The notes beneath the pieces are model-generated. The model saw nothing but the letters and a program-made list of their open reading frames with translations, was not told where the DNA came from and did no database searches. 51,437 nt of DNA from the NCBI GenBank assembly GCA_001512785.1, contig LFSQ01000029.1, positions 1 to 51,437 on the forward strand, read 5' to 3'. Shown here piece after piece: positions 1 through 7,843 of this stretch. This DNA comes from Syntrophomonas sp. DTU019. GTDB lineage: Bacteria; Bacillota; Syntrophomonadia; Syntrophomonadales; Syntrophomonadaceae. Position 1 is the stretch's first letter. Each line of letters starts with the position of its first letter. Both the position numbers and the translations under genes were made by a program.

Positions 1-211
1 AGAAGGGATTCTCTTTTTTGTTTTCCTTATTCATTCTCCCAGGGTAATTTTACGCTAACTAAAAATATTGTGTCGATTTTCCGATAAATCATTTTAAGGG
101 TGCATTATCTGCCAGGGTATACAGTATTTCTCCATCTACAGCAAATCTTTTCCTGAACTATTTATTTCTGCAGTGCATACTATTAATTTAGACATCTGGA
201 GGTGATTCTAT

Positions 212-439
212 TTGTTCTCAATGCCCAACTTCAGCCCTGAAGAAATCTCTGTTGCCAGAAGGCTGGAGCAATACTTCTCCCATGCGGACATGGATTTTCG
301 CGAAAAGGTTTTCCAGGCCCAGCTCATTGCGCGTTACGAGCTGGAATGCGGCCAACCGGCAACAGAATCCGAGCGCATGCGCATTATGACCTTTATGGAC
401 ACTCTCGACACCATTTGGCACAAGCTGACCCAGCCTTAA
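212..439 (+). CDS. Small hypothetical protein (75 aa)
   Basis: Product not recognised. It is a soluble, charged, probably helical 75-residue protein without Cys pairs, signal peptide or membrane segment. The start is TTG at 212, chosen because a strong GGAGGTG ribosome site ends 7 bases upstream; an in-frame ATG at 221 is the alternative. It is the only plus-strand gene at this end and converges on the minus-strand AlkP-like gene. The 22-base gap to that gene leaves little room for a separate terminator. The ribosome site and normal composition support a real gene; no function is proposed. Confidence 0.6.
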   Translation: MFSMPNFSPEEISVARRLEQYFSHADMDFREKVFQAQLIARYELECGQPATESERMRIMTFMDTLDTIWHKLTQP

Positions 440-460
440 ATGCTGCGGTCGGCTTATTAT

Positions 461-1603
461 TCACCTGAACAACAGGAACTTCTTCTTCAATATATGGTAT
501 TCTACCACGTATCCCGCCAGCATGATCAGCAGGATGGCAAGAAAAGCAAACCGCTCTATGGTCATACGCTTGGTTATATCCGCAATCACACCTTCTTTTT
601 GCCCGGCATAGTCAAATATGCTCTTCCTCTCTTCTTTCATTGAGGCTATCTGATGATAATTGCGATATATTTCGTCCTGCATTACATAGTACTGCTGCCA
701 GTTAGCGCTTCGGTCCTCCTGCAGGGCTTTTACCCATTGGTTGAGCTGTCCCAATCTCTCATTGCTGTTATAGAGCAAGGCATCGTAGAGTGGAATGCCC
801 CGGCAGCCCTGCGGCGGCTTAAGCCCTGAGAGCATGCACAGGGTGGGGGTGACATCGATCACCAGGGTATTGTTGATACGAGTTCCTACCTGAAAACCGG
901 GGCCGTGAACAATCAAGGGAACCCGATCGCTGGACGAAGCACTGCGCGGTGAGGTTACTACTATGATCGAATCATAATAAAGCCTTTCATTGCGGAGAAA
1001 AGCCAGGAAATCGCCAATAGCCTGGTCGGTCTGGGCTACGGTGCGATAATAGTAATTATCGTCCAGGGTCAGCAAGGCCTCCCGGCAATCGTCCAGGACT
1101 ATGTAATTGTAATAAGGCCGGTGCTGTTTAAAGATTTCAGTTACTTTAGCCAACAATTCCTGGTCGCTCAATGAGGCCTCGAAGCTGGCGTAGTGGGCTT
1201 CGCCATAGTTGAAGGAGCGAAGTTTCCCCCCGCTGCCATCGTAGATCATGAAAGAGCGATTACCCTGCTTGAGCACATCCACTATGGAAGCCATTTGAAT
1301 TCGGTCTTCGGCGCTGTAGAACTTATGCTGTTCGGGAATAGTCCCGGTCAGCATGGAGGCCTGAGCCGCTTCCGGGGTTTCTGCTCTCACCGCCAGGCAC
1401 TTCTCATCCATCACCCCTTCGCCGGCCAGATGCTTTATATTGGGAACCGAACTGCTGGTGAATCCTTCATAACTCAGCCCGTCTACTGAAATCACAAAAA
1501 TATGCCGCAAAGTGGCGGCTTCAGCCCTTCCGGGCTGAAACACAGCGGTTGTAGTGACAAATATAAAAACGGTTATAAAAAGAGTTAGCAAGGTTTTTCG
1601 CAC
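461..1603 (-). CDS. Exported, membrane-anchored alkaline-phosphatase-superfamily (type I phosphodiesterase-like) protein
   Basis: A hydrolase-like protein of the AlkP / type I phosphodiesterase superfamily, predicted to act outside the membrane on phosphate esters; substrate unknown. After a signal peptide (basic VRK, hydrophobic TLLTLFITVFIFVTTTAVF, then RAEA) comes the metal-site strand FVISVDGL. A PEAAQASMLTG segment carries the likely Thr/Ser nucleophile, and VPLIVHGPG lies toward the C-terminus. A C-terminal hydrophobic helix (AFLAILLIMLAGYVVEYHIL) followed by Lys/Arg anchors it. I chose the GTG at 1603 because GGAGGGGG lies 7 bases upstream and the signal peptide then begins at once. 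The frame is open to a TTG at 1669 that overlaps the UbiB stop. It is probably cotranscribed with the kinase upstream. Confidence 0.75.
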   Translation of the reverse strand: MRKTLLTLFITVFIFVTTTAVFQPGRAEAATLRHIFVISVDGLSYEGFTSSSVPNIKHLAGEGVMDEKCLAVRAETPEAAQASMLTGTIPEQHKFYSAEDRIQMASIVDVLKQGNRSFMIYDGSGGKLRSFNYGEAHYASFEASLSDQELLAKVTEIFKQHRPYYNYIVLDDCREALLTLDDNYYYRTVAQTDQAIGDFLAFLRNERLYYDSIIVVTSPRSASSSDRVPLIVHGPGFQVGTRINNTLVIDVTPTLCMLSGLKPPQGCRGIPLYDALLYNSNERLGQLNQWVKALQEDRSANWQQYYVMQDEIYRNYHQIASMKEERKSIFDYAGQKEGVIADITKRMTIERFAFLAILLIMLAGYVVEYHILKKKFLLFR

Positions 1604-1665
1604 CGGTATTCCCCCTCCATGGTTCTGCTTCATATATATTGGAGAGGATGAGCTAATATGCTGCT

Positions 1666-3330
1666 TCAATAGCGACCGCTGCGAATAATGGAATAGGCCA
1701 GGTATAGCCCTATCAAGACCGCCAGCACAAAACCGACTTCCACCAGGGGAAAATGGCTTAAAAAATAGGTTTCAGACTGATTGACCAGCAAAGAGCAGCC
1801 GATAAGTATGCTTGACATGACAATGGCCAGGCAAATGCGGTTGGATATTACATCGATGCGCGCCAGCATGTTATTCAGATTGCTGTATTCCATCTTTAAT
1901 TTGAGTTCTCCCTCTTCGAGGCGCTGGGCCAGATTATTGACATTGCGCGGCAGCTCGCGGGCGATGTCAACATACTCCAGCAATGCGGTCCGCACCTCCA
2001 GCCCCAAGCGTTTAAACGCATAACGCTCCCTTAAAGCCCTTTTTCCATAGGGTTGAGCTATATCCACCAGGCTTATATCCGGATCCAGCATCATGAGCAG
2101 GCTTTCCATGGTAAGCAGCATTTTTACCATCAGGGTTAGTTCCGGGGGCATGCGCAACTTATGTTTATAAGCAAGATCCACAATTTCGCGGAAAGCTTCA
2201 CCCAGATTTATGCTGGAAAACGGCACCCCGTAATACTTCTGTGCCAGGCGGGCCACATCACGACGCAGATCGTTCAGGCATACCGGGTGATCATCAATGG
2301 CAATATTCAGCAGGGCCCGGGTAACCCCGGCGGTATCATACCGCATCATGCCGATTACCAGGTCTATATATTTGTCCCGGGTCTGCTGGTCGACAAAACC
2401 CACCTGGCCGAAATCATAAAGTATGATGGCTTCGTCTTCAGCAATGGCAATATTGCCGGGGTGCGGGTCGGCATGAAACAGCCCGTCCAGGTAAATCTGC
2501 TGGAACAGGCAATCCGCCAGGTGATTCACGATTCTGCCCACATCATAGTTGCCGGCCTGAATGGCAGTGATATCAGAGATTTTTATCCCGGGTACATACT
2601 CCATCACCAGAACGTTTTCGGTGCTGTACTGCCAGAATACCCCGGGGATGATAACGTGGGGATTGGAGGCGAAATTCTGTTTAAACCGCTGCACGTTCTG
2701 AGCCTCTTTGCGGAAATCCAGCTCATTGCAGAGCGCGGTGGCCAATTCCTCAATCAGTTCACTGATGCGGTAGTGTTTGGCCCAACGATGATGCTTTTCC
2801 GCATAGCTGGCCAGATCCATTATAATAGCCAGATCGATGGCTACCTGCCGGTCAATGCCCGGGCGCTTTACCTTGACAATCACCTGTGTTCCATCGATAA
2901 GAGCGGCCTTATGTACCTGTCCGATAGAACCGGCTGCTATGGGCAGGGGTTCAAAAGCAGAGAATACCGCCCGGCAATCCAGGCCATCCCGGGCCAAAAC
3001 CGCTGTTACGGTTTCAATGGGGATAGGAGGCACATTATCCTGCAGTTTTTCCAGTTCATCTATGTATTCCCGGCTTAACAGATCAGCCCGGGTGCTCAAC
3101 AACTGCCCCAGTTTTACAAAAGTGGGCCCCAGCTCTTCACAGCACTGGCGCAGCCGTTTGGGCAGCGAATCCGTCAGATTAAGCCCCTGGCGATGCCTGT
3201 ACAGCAACAGCCAGGGGTGTCGGCTGCCGACGCTGCTAAGCACAAAGCCGAACCCGTTTTTGACCAAAACATTGGCCACCTCGCGATACCGGGGCAGCCG
3301 TTTCAGATATGACAAAGGAATAGTCTTCAA
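1666..3330 (-). CDS. ABC1/AarF/UbiB-family atypical protein kinase
   Basis: A 554-aa ABC1/UbiB kinase-like protein. Family hallmarks are present: the KxGQ motif in PTFVKLGQLLSTR (about residue 70), the Ala-rich loop PIAAGSIGQVHKA, the lysine strand VIVKVKRPG, the catalytic GLFHADPHPGNIAI and the metal-binding ILYDFGQVG. Two C-terminal hydrophobic helices suggest membrane attachment. In proteobacteria UbiB supports ubiquinone synthesis; in Clostridia, which do not make ubiquinone, the role is open (lipid or isoprenoid ATPase or kinase). It sits upstream of the AlkP-like gene and just downstream of the phasin-like gene. A second copy of similar length lies at 26298-27959. Confidence 0.92.
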   Translation of the reverse strand: MKTIPLSYLKRLPRYREVANVLVKNGFGFVLSSVGSRHPWLLLYRHRQGLNLTDSLPKRLRQCCEELGPTFVKLGQLLSTRADLLSREYIDELEKLQDNVPPIPIETVTAVLARDGLDCRAVFSAFEPLPIAAGSIGQVHKAALIDGTQVIVKVKRPGIDRQVAIDLAIIMDLASYAEKHHRWAKHYRISELIEELATALCNELDFRKEAQNVQRFKQNFASNPHVIIPGVFWQYSTENVLVMEYVPGIKISDITAIQAGNYDVGRIVNHLADCLFQQIYLDGLFHADPHPGNIAIAEDEAIILYDFGQVGFVDQQTRDKYIDLVIGMMRYDTAGVTRALLNIAIDDHPVCLNDLRRDVARLAQKYYGVPFSSINLGEAFREIVDLAYKHKLRMPPELTLMVKMLLTMESLLMMLDPDISLVDIAQPYGKRALRERYAFKRLGLEVRTALLEYVDIARELPRNVNNLAQRLEEGELKLKMEYSNLNNMLARIDVISNRICLAIVMSSILIGCSLLVNQSETYFLSHFPLVEVGFVLAVLIGLYLAYSIIRSGRY

Positions 3331-3386
3331 CCGCTTTAAACCTCCATAAATACGAATGCCGGGCTATGCCCGGCAGATACTGATAT

Positions 3387-3683
3387 CTAGGGATTAGGGG
3401 TTTGCAGCTTGTCTTCCAGGGCTTTGATCCTGGCTTCCAGGGCTTCGAGGTCCTTTTTGGTCACAAAGCTGAGCTGGTTTTTTAGCTCCTCATACTCCTG
3501 CCGTATCATTTTACGCAGTTCTTCCTTCTCCTCGGCTCCCTTTTTGATGGCATCGTCAATAAATTGCTTGGCTTCCTCTTTATTGATTTCGCCCTTTTCT
3601 ATCATTTCATTCATTATTTTTTCGGCTTTTTCCCTGGTCAGGCTCAAGGCTCCCAGGCCGAAATAAACCAGTTTTCTCATCAT
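3387..3683 (-). CDS. Phasin-like coiled-coil protein
   Basis: 98 aa. A short hydrophobic N-terminus (MMRKLVYFGLGALSLT) is followed by a highly charged amphipathic helix with EKAEKIMNEMIEKGEINKEE and a C-terminal heptad-like KKDLEALEARIKALEDKL. This layout matches the phasin / polyhydroxyalkanoate granule-associated superfamily. The AGGAGGG-type ribosome site sits just before the ATG. It precedes the UbiB gene on the same strand with a 56-base gap, an association seen in Syntrophomonas-type genomes (recalled, not checked). The role could be binding to a granule or lipid surface, or partnering the UbiB kinase at the membrane. Confidence 0.7.
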   Translation of the reverse strand: MMRKLVYFGLGALSLTREKAEKIMNEMIEKGEINKEEAKQFIDDAIKKGAEEKEELRKMIRQEYEELKNQLSFVTKKDLEALEARIKALEDKLQTPNP

Positions 3684-4030
3684 AACATCCAGCCCTCCTC
3701 GCTGTGTTATTATATACAGAATATCATACCTGCCGTATGATTACTATTTTGCCCCAGTGAAACCACAATCATGCAGGGAACATGCGACATTACGCTATTT
3801 AAACTTGAGCACTAATTAATCCATATCTTCCCTTATCACGGTTTCACACCTGGCCGTTAGGACGCAGCAAAACGCATAATGAGGCGGTTCTTTAAATACC
3901 TGTGCTGTCTGGTACCGAAGTTGTTGCGGGAATGTGGCCGGGCTGTAAGGCAGTGGAAAGCAATTTCCGCTTAAATCATTACAATTGTGGTAAAATTGCG
4001 GTCAAACCCTAAACAGCGGCAATAAAACAG
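3684..4030. other. Intergenic region, no gene recognised
   Basis: About 350 bases between the phasin-like gene and the tRNA-Lys terminator. I see no convincing reading frame with a ribosome site. A GGAAA-GCAA-TTTCC hairpin and a possible enclosing GCGGGAA/TTTCCGC helix lie near 3930-3975. They are not accompanied by a promoter-terminator pair, so no RNA is claimed. Confidence 0.4.
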
Positions 4031-4061
4031 AAAAATCAAAACCGCGCAAACCCGCGCGGTT
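4031..4061 (-). terminator. Rho-independent terminator of tRNA-Lys
   Basis: On the minus strand an 8-bp perfect stem AACCGCGC/GCGCGGTT with a six-base loop is followed by TTGATTTTT. It lies 13 bases downstream of the tRNA CCA end and should end that transcript. Confidence 0.9.
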
Positions 4062-4074
4062 ACTTGCTTTTCTA

Positions 4075-4151
4075 TGGTGGGCCATGAAGGAATCGAACCT
4101 TCAACCTTCTGATTAAGAGTCAGCTGCTCTGCCTAGTTGAGCTAATGGCCC
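4075..4151 (-). tRNA. tRNA-Lys (anticodon CTT), CCA encoded
   Basis: 77 bases reading 5' GGGCCAT on the minus strand, with a 7-bp acceptor stem pairing to ATGGCCC, discriminator A and encoded CCA. The D arm has GCTC/GAGC with a GG pair in the loop, and the anticodon loop is CTCTTAA (CTT, Lys). The T arm has GGTTCGATTCC. The first pair of the anticodon stem (G-A) is a mismatch; the rest is canonical. It is followed by a strong terminator. Confidence 0.97.
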
Positions 4152-4338
4152 ATTCGTGCCGCAATTGATATTATACCGTCCGCAGTCATAGAAATCAATA
4201 TAGTAATTAAGGGTTTGTATTGAAAATTGCTGAAGCCAGGAGTGTAAGGCTTATAAGTAAAAGCATGGCTTTGAGCAATTAAAGACGATATTAGGCCATA
4301 TTCAAGGTCCAGGCTTTAAGAGCGATGGCTACCAAAAC

Positions 4339-5238
4339 CTATCCTGCCAGAAGTTTAACCGCCCGATCCAATTCTGCGGTTCCACCCGTTACCCTGGCAA
4401 ACCTGTTTTCTCTGAAGGAGGACGTTTCCCGTTTTGGTTTGCTGTGTCCTATCAGATCGCTGACCGCGCTTACAAATCCCCAGCCGGTTCCCCGGAATCT
4501 CTCCAAATCGGGAGCATAATGATAACGAGTGAGCAATTCCTGCCTCAGCTCATATATCCTGTTGTGACGGCGCTGGTCATTGGGCAGCGGCAATACCATT
4601 TCGATCAACTCCTGAACTCGCTTATCATTTACTTTGATCCCAGCCAGGGTCTTAGCTGTCTGACTGAGTTCAGACATATACCGCCCCGTCAGCCGCAGAG
4701 TGATAGCCGCTTCCTTCAGCTTGTCTTCCAGCCGCCCGATATGAATAGTAGCCCAGGAGCGTTGGGCTTTGCGCAGAGCAAGATTGAGGGTATTCTGGCA
4801 CACTACCCTTACCGGGGTAACCGCCGCCCTGACCGCGTGGCGGCCATCATGGCCGTTGGTAAAGAGCAGGTAGGGAACGACCTCATCGCCCAGAATCTCA
4901 CAGCTATTCATGCGGGCCAGCATCCAGACCCTTTTCCCGCCCTGCAAGCTCCCCGCTGATTCATACCGGATACCCTGCTGACCCAGCAGCATATCAGTAA
5001 AAGCGAAAGCTTCCCGGTTCTGCACTATCTGGTAGTCTTTGCCCACAATGCCCAGAACCTTACCGTCACAATTGCGGACATTGGCGAAGTAACCTTCTAT
5101 GTCTTTACCATTGACTTGCACCGGCCTCCGCAGCACTGTCCAATCCAATTCCGCGTGTTTCAACGCAGCAGCACTATCCGGGGCTTCCTCAACCTTAACC
5201 CCTAAACCGTGCCAGGGGACCTCCCTTACATAGAACAT
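4339..5238 (-). CDS. DUF932 / TIGR03299-type phage- or plasmid-like protein, probable N-terminal frameshift
   Basis: A 299-aa member of the DUF932 family, common on phages and plasmids and in some chromosomes; molecular role not established. The conserved N-terminal block FYVREVPWHGLGV and the later GYFANVR...VLGIVGKDYQIVQNREAF and RAAVTPVRVVCQNTLNLAL are intact. Family members usually begin MAHEVE-like residues before this block. Here ATG GCT CAT GAA GTT GAA lies 20 bases upstream (from 5258) but in another frame, so one base appears to be missing. The annotated ATG at 5238 has no ribosome site of its own, whereas AAGGGG precedes 5258. It may be a recently damaged gene or translated from the internal ATG. 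Possibly a relic of a mobile element next to a tRNA. Confidence 0.75.
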   Translation of the reverse strand: MFYVREVPWHGLGVKVEEAPDSAAALKHAELDWTVLRRPVQVNGKDIEGYFANVRNCDGKVLGIVGKDYQIVQNREAFAFTDMLLGQQGIRYESAGSLQGGKRVWMLARMNSCEILGDEVVPYLLFTNGHDGRHAVRAAVTPVRVVCQNTLNLALRKAQRSWATIHIGRLEDKLKEAAITLRLTGRYMSELSQTAKTLAGIKVNDKRVQELIEMVLPLPNDQRRHNRIYELRQELLTRYHYAPDLERFRGTGWGFVSAVSDLIGHSKPKRETSSFRENRFARVTGGTAELDRAVKLLAG

Positions 5239-5258
5239 GATTCAACTTCATGAGCCAT

Positions 5259-5570
5259 TTCCTGACGCCCCTTACCGTATATTTACCTCCAGTATTACCT
5301 TAAGCAATGACAGTTTGTTGTCACCTCAATCAATTATCATCTGTATGAAGTTATCGATAGTCATTACTGGGCAGGATTTCCAACTGCCCATGGCAAAATA
5401 AAAAGACAAGTTGAGGCGTCGAATAAGTTATTTGCCACTATTAGTGTCATTGGACTTAAATGACTTTGATAACGGTGGAGCCGACGGTCAGGGAGTAGAT
5501 TACTCAAACGTAAATCTAACTTGGAACTAATCGACATGGTCTTAGTATTCTGTATATAGAAGCAATAAGA
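5259..5570. other. Intergenic region upstream of DUF932 gene
   Basis: About 310 bases, more AT-rich than its surroundings. It holds an open stretch near 5411-5530 ending in a DNGGADGQG-like peptide, but with no start or ribosome site. Apart from the ribosome site of the next gene I see no defined element. Confidence 0.35.
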
Positions 5571-5587
5571 ATCAGGAGCGTAATTAA

Positions 5588-5920
5588 TTGCGAATAATAA
5601 TGGCTATTCTATTCACAATAGGCATTGTTTATTTATGTTTCACTTTAGGCGGTCCTCGCGGATTAAAGGGATTATTTATAATGTTAATTCCTGTATGTTA
5701 TTCAGTTAATAATGTGATACAGCAAAAGCGGTTAGTTGGCAGTTGGACAATTAAATGGGAAAAATTTTGGACGGCTTTTGCATTGCAATTATTAATTATT
5801 GGATTTCCCGCTTATATTGCCTTTAGTGGAGAAACTTATCCTTACAATTTAGCTGTTCCAGGATTTGTGGCTTTTTATTTTAACTTCAGTTGCTTATGGT
5901 GTAGCCAAATACCAACCTAA
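5588..5920 (+). CDS. Small integral membrane protein, AT-rich orphan
   Basis: 110 aa, not recognised. Three to four hydrophobic segments are visible: MAILFTIGIVYLCFTLGG, GLFIMLIPVCYSV, FALQLLIIGFPAYIAF and VPGFVAFYFNFSCLW. The start is TTG at 5588 with AGGAG 9 bases upstream; ATG at 5600 is an alternative. Base composition is clearly more AT-rich than the neighbours, and a transposase relic lies 60 bases downstream, both suggesting acquisition by transfer. The C-terminus CLWCSQIPT may be an abnormal end. Confidence 0.55.
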   Translation: MRIIMAILFTIGIVYLCFTLGGPRGLKGLFIMLIPVCYSVNNVIQQKRLVGSWTIKWEKFWTAFALQLLIIGFPAYIAFSGETYPYNLAVPGFVAFYFNFSCLWCSQIPT

Positions 5921-5977
5921 ATAGCGGATTAATAGCAGCACAATAAACGATCCTCAGTTACATAGAAGACCGCTTAC

Positions 5978-6058
5978 GCTGATATTTACGGCATAGACGC
6001 ATCCGCTAGCCTCGTTGGCCAGATAACAGAAATGATTGTGCCGGAAGTGGCTGAATGA
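5978..6058 (+). pseudogene. Relic of an IS256 (Mutator)-family transposase
   Basis: 27 codons translating to DIYGIDASASLVGQITEMIVP-like sequence ending in TGA. This matches the conserved core of IS256-type transposases (D-[IL]-YG-[IV]-x-[VA]-S...[IL]-[ST]-x-ITD...PE[VI]) that lies ahead of the second catalytic Asp region. No start, no flanking transposase sequence and no terminal inverted repeats are seen, so only a decayed fragment remains. Confidence 0.6.
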
Positions 6059-6084
6059 TAGTCTCGACTCCTATTATTACAGCA

Positions 6085-6111
6085 AAATAGGGCTAAATAG
6101 CCCTATTTTTA
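6085..6111. terminator. Bidirectional Rho-independent terminator
   Basis: A 10-bp perfect stem AAATAGGGCT/AGCCCTATTT with a 4-base loop AAAT. It is followed by TT on the plus strand and a short T run on the minus strand. It can end the plus-strand region on its left and fixXCBA transcription on the minus strand. Confidence 0.8.
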
Positions 6112-6176
6112 TGGTCTTAAACCCTGGGTGATGAATAGTCTTCCCTGTATCTACTGGCCTGTACTTACAGGCAGGG

Positions 6177-6470
6177 TTAGCCCTGCCGGTAAATAACCCC
6201 GAAAGTTCCCCGGGGATAGACCCATTTGACAATCCCTTTGTTCTTGCACATCACCCTGCAGGTACCGCACTCCAGACAGCCTGCATAATCAAAGCTCATC
6301 TCCCCGTTCTTGTCCAGCTTGTAGAGGACCGCCGGGCATACATAAAGGCAGGGTTTTTCCACGCACCTGGCACAGATGGCTTTGTCGATTATGATATGAG
6401 GCTCTTCTTCGTCCACGTTGAATTTGTTTTTGCTCAAGAGTTCCGGTGGTGTAAGGCGCTCTATGCTCAT
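6177..6470 (-). CDS. fixX: FixX-type ferredoxin-like protein
   Basis: 97 aa. Ferredoxin-like partner of FixC with two cysteine clusters, CARCVEKPCLYVCP (residues about 33-46) and CLECGTCRVMC (about 65-75), typical for the FixX family and giving a [4Fe-4S] site. It receives or donates electrons with FixC in the FixABCX complex, which couples NADH oxidation to ferredoxin and quinone reduction by flavin bifurcation. The start overlaps the fixC stop by 4 bases, so it is translationally coupled. It is the last gene of the fixABCX operon, followed by a terminator at 6085-6111. Confidence 0.9.
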   Translation of the reverse strand: MSIERLTPPELLSKNKFNVDEEEPHIIIDKAICARCVEKPCLYVCPAVLYKLDKNGEMSFDYAGCLECGTCRVMCKNKGIVKWVYPRGTFGVIYRQG

Positions 6471-7762
6471 AGTGATTTAACCCCCTTTATGCCCAATTTA
6501 AGCAATTGCCACAGCGACAGGCCATTGGCTTTGATAGCCCCCATCACTGTATCCTTCATCCTTTGCGGTACCTCTCCGTTGACCGTAAACAGGTTATTAA
6601 ACACATCATTGGCCAGGTTGGGCAGTTTGTCGTATATCCACGGGGTCTCCAGGATGTCGAAATACCCATCCGCCGCTTTCATGGTCGGTATGAGCTTTAA
6701 ATGAATCAGTTCCTGCATATAATTTGGCCCGACTGCAGCTAAATTATCACCATGAGCTATAACCGCACGGGCTGCGGCAATTCCGCTCACTATAGCCAGA
6801 TCGATTCCCCTGATGGAATACCCGGTGTTGATTACAAAACCGGCAGCATCCCCTATCATCAAGAAACCTTCCCGGTACAGCCTGGGGTGAATACCTCTAT
6901 ATCCGGCTTCACTCACCAGATGGGCTGAATACTCTACAGTCTCCCCTCCGTCGATCAATGGTAATATAGCGGGATGCAGCTTTAGATCCTGGAATATTTC
7001 GTGTACTGATTTCTTGTGCTGCGCTGCTTCCCCGGGCATGAAGACACAGCCCAGCGATATGCTGTCCTTATTGGTATACAGAAAGCCGCCACCGTGTATG
7101 CCTTCCGTGCAGCCCAGTATCATCCGGGCGGCTCCTTCGCCTGCTTTAAGGTTGAAGCGCTCTTCAATGGTTTTGGCCGGCAGTTCGATTACCTCTTTGA
7201 CCCCTACTCCCACGGTTTTAGCTACTATATCCTGTATCAGGCCGGCCTGCTGCGCCATAAAGGAATTAACCCCATCCGCTGCAATGACTATGTCGGCATA
7301 CATTTCATCTTCCCCGGCTATAACCCCGACGATTTTTCCATTCTGTTCGATGAGCTGGTCGACTTTGATCCCACAGGCCACTATAGCCCCCATCTCTTCC
7401 GCTTTGGCCGCCAGCCACTCATCAAAAACCGCCCTTAGCACGGTAAAGGACATGGGTGCGCCGCTATCTGGATTAAAACCAGGTTGGTTAAAGTCGATGG
7501 TAACCGCCCTATCCCCGCTGATGATCATGATCTCCTCATGGGTTACCCGTCTTTCCAGGGCTGCTTCTTCAAATAGTCCTTGCTCCAACATCTCCAGGGC
7601 ATAGGTGTACAGGCGCCCTCCGGTCACATTTTTACACCCCGGGGTATCTCCTCTTTCAATGACCAGAACATTCTTGCCTGCTTTGGCCAGGGTATAGGCA
7701 CAGGCGCTACCGGCCGGTCCAGCCCCGACTATTATCACATCAAATTTATCTTCATTGCTCAA
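6467..7762 (-). CDS. fixC: FixC flavoprotein (ETF:quinone oxidoreductase-like)
   Basis: 431 aa FAD-dependent oxidoreductase. The N-terminal dinucleotide-binding motif is DVIIVGAGPAGSACAYTLAKAG, followed by VIERGDTPGCKNVTGG, typical of FixC/ETF-QO proteins. The second FAD contact GFLMIGDAAGFVINTGYSIRGID lies near residue 310. Length and motifs fit the family. It lies between fixB and fixX. Function is inferred as electron acceptor from the FixAB flavoproteins, delivering to the quinone pool. Confidence 0.93.
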   Translation of the reverse strand: MSNEDKFDVIIVGAGPAGSACAYTLAKAGKNVLVIERGDTPGCKNVTGGRLYTYALEMLEQGLFEEAALERRVTHEEIMIISGDRAVTIDFNQPGFNPDSGAPMSFTVLRAVFDEWLAAKAEEMGAIVACGIKVDQLIEQNGKIVGVIAGEDEMYADIVIAADGVNSFMAQQAGLIQDIVAKTVGVGVKEVIELPAKTIEERFNLKAGEGAARMILGCTEGIHGGGFLYTNKDSISLGCVFMPGEAAQHKKSVHEIFQDLKLHPAILPLIDGGETVEYSAHLVSEAGYRGIHPRLYREGFLMIGDAAGFVINTGYSIRGIDLAIVSGIAAARAVIAHGDNLAAVGPNYMQELIHLKLIPTMKAADGYFDILETPWIYDKLPNLANDVFNNLFTVNGEVPQRMKDTVMGAIKANGLSLWQLLKLGIKGVKSL

Positions 7763-7843
7763 GAACTAACCCCTCCCTTATACCACCATTAAGCTGCCTT
7801 TGGCTCATATCATTACAGACCGGCAGTGAGGCCCAAAAAACCG

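Noticed and set aside
2161-3078. Long plus-strand open frame opposite the UbiB kinase
   Set aside because: It is antisense to a strongly conserved gene and shows no ribosome site or family resemblance.
3930-3975. GNRA-type hairpin (GGAAA-GCAA-TTTCC) upstream of tRNA-Lys terminator
   Set aside because: No promoter-terminator context or conserved neighbouring structure could be seen.
5411-5530. Open frame ending in a DNGGADGQGVDYSN-like peptide
   Set aside because: No start or ribosome site and a stop just before; too short to support as a gene.
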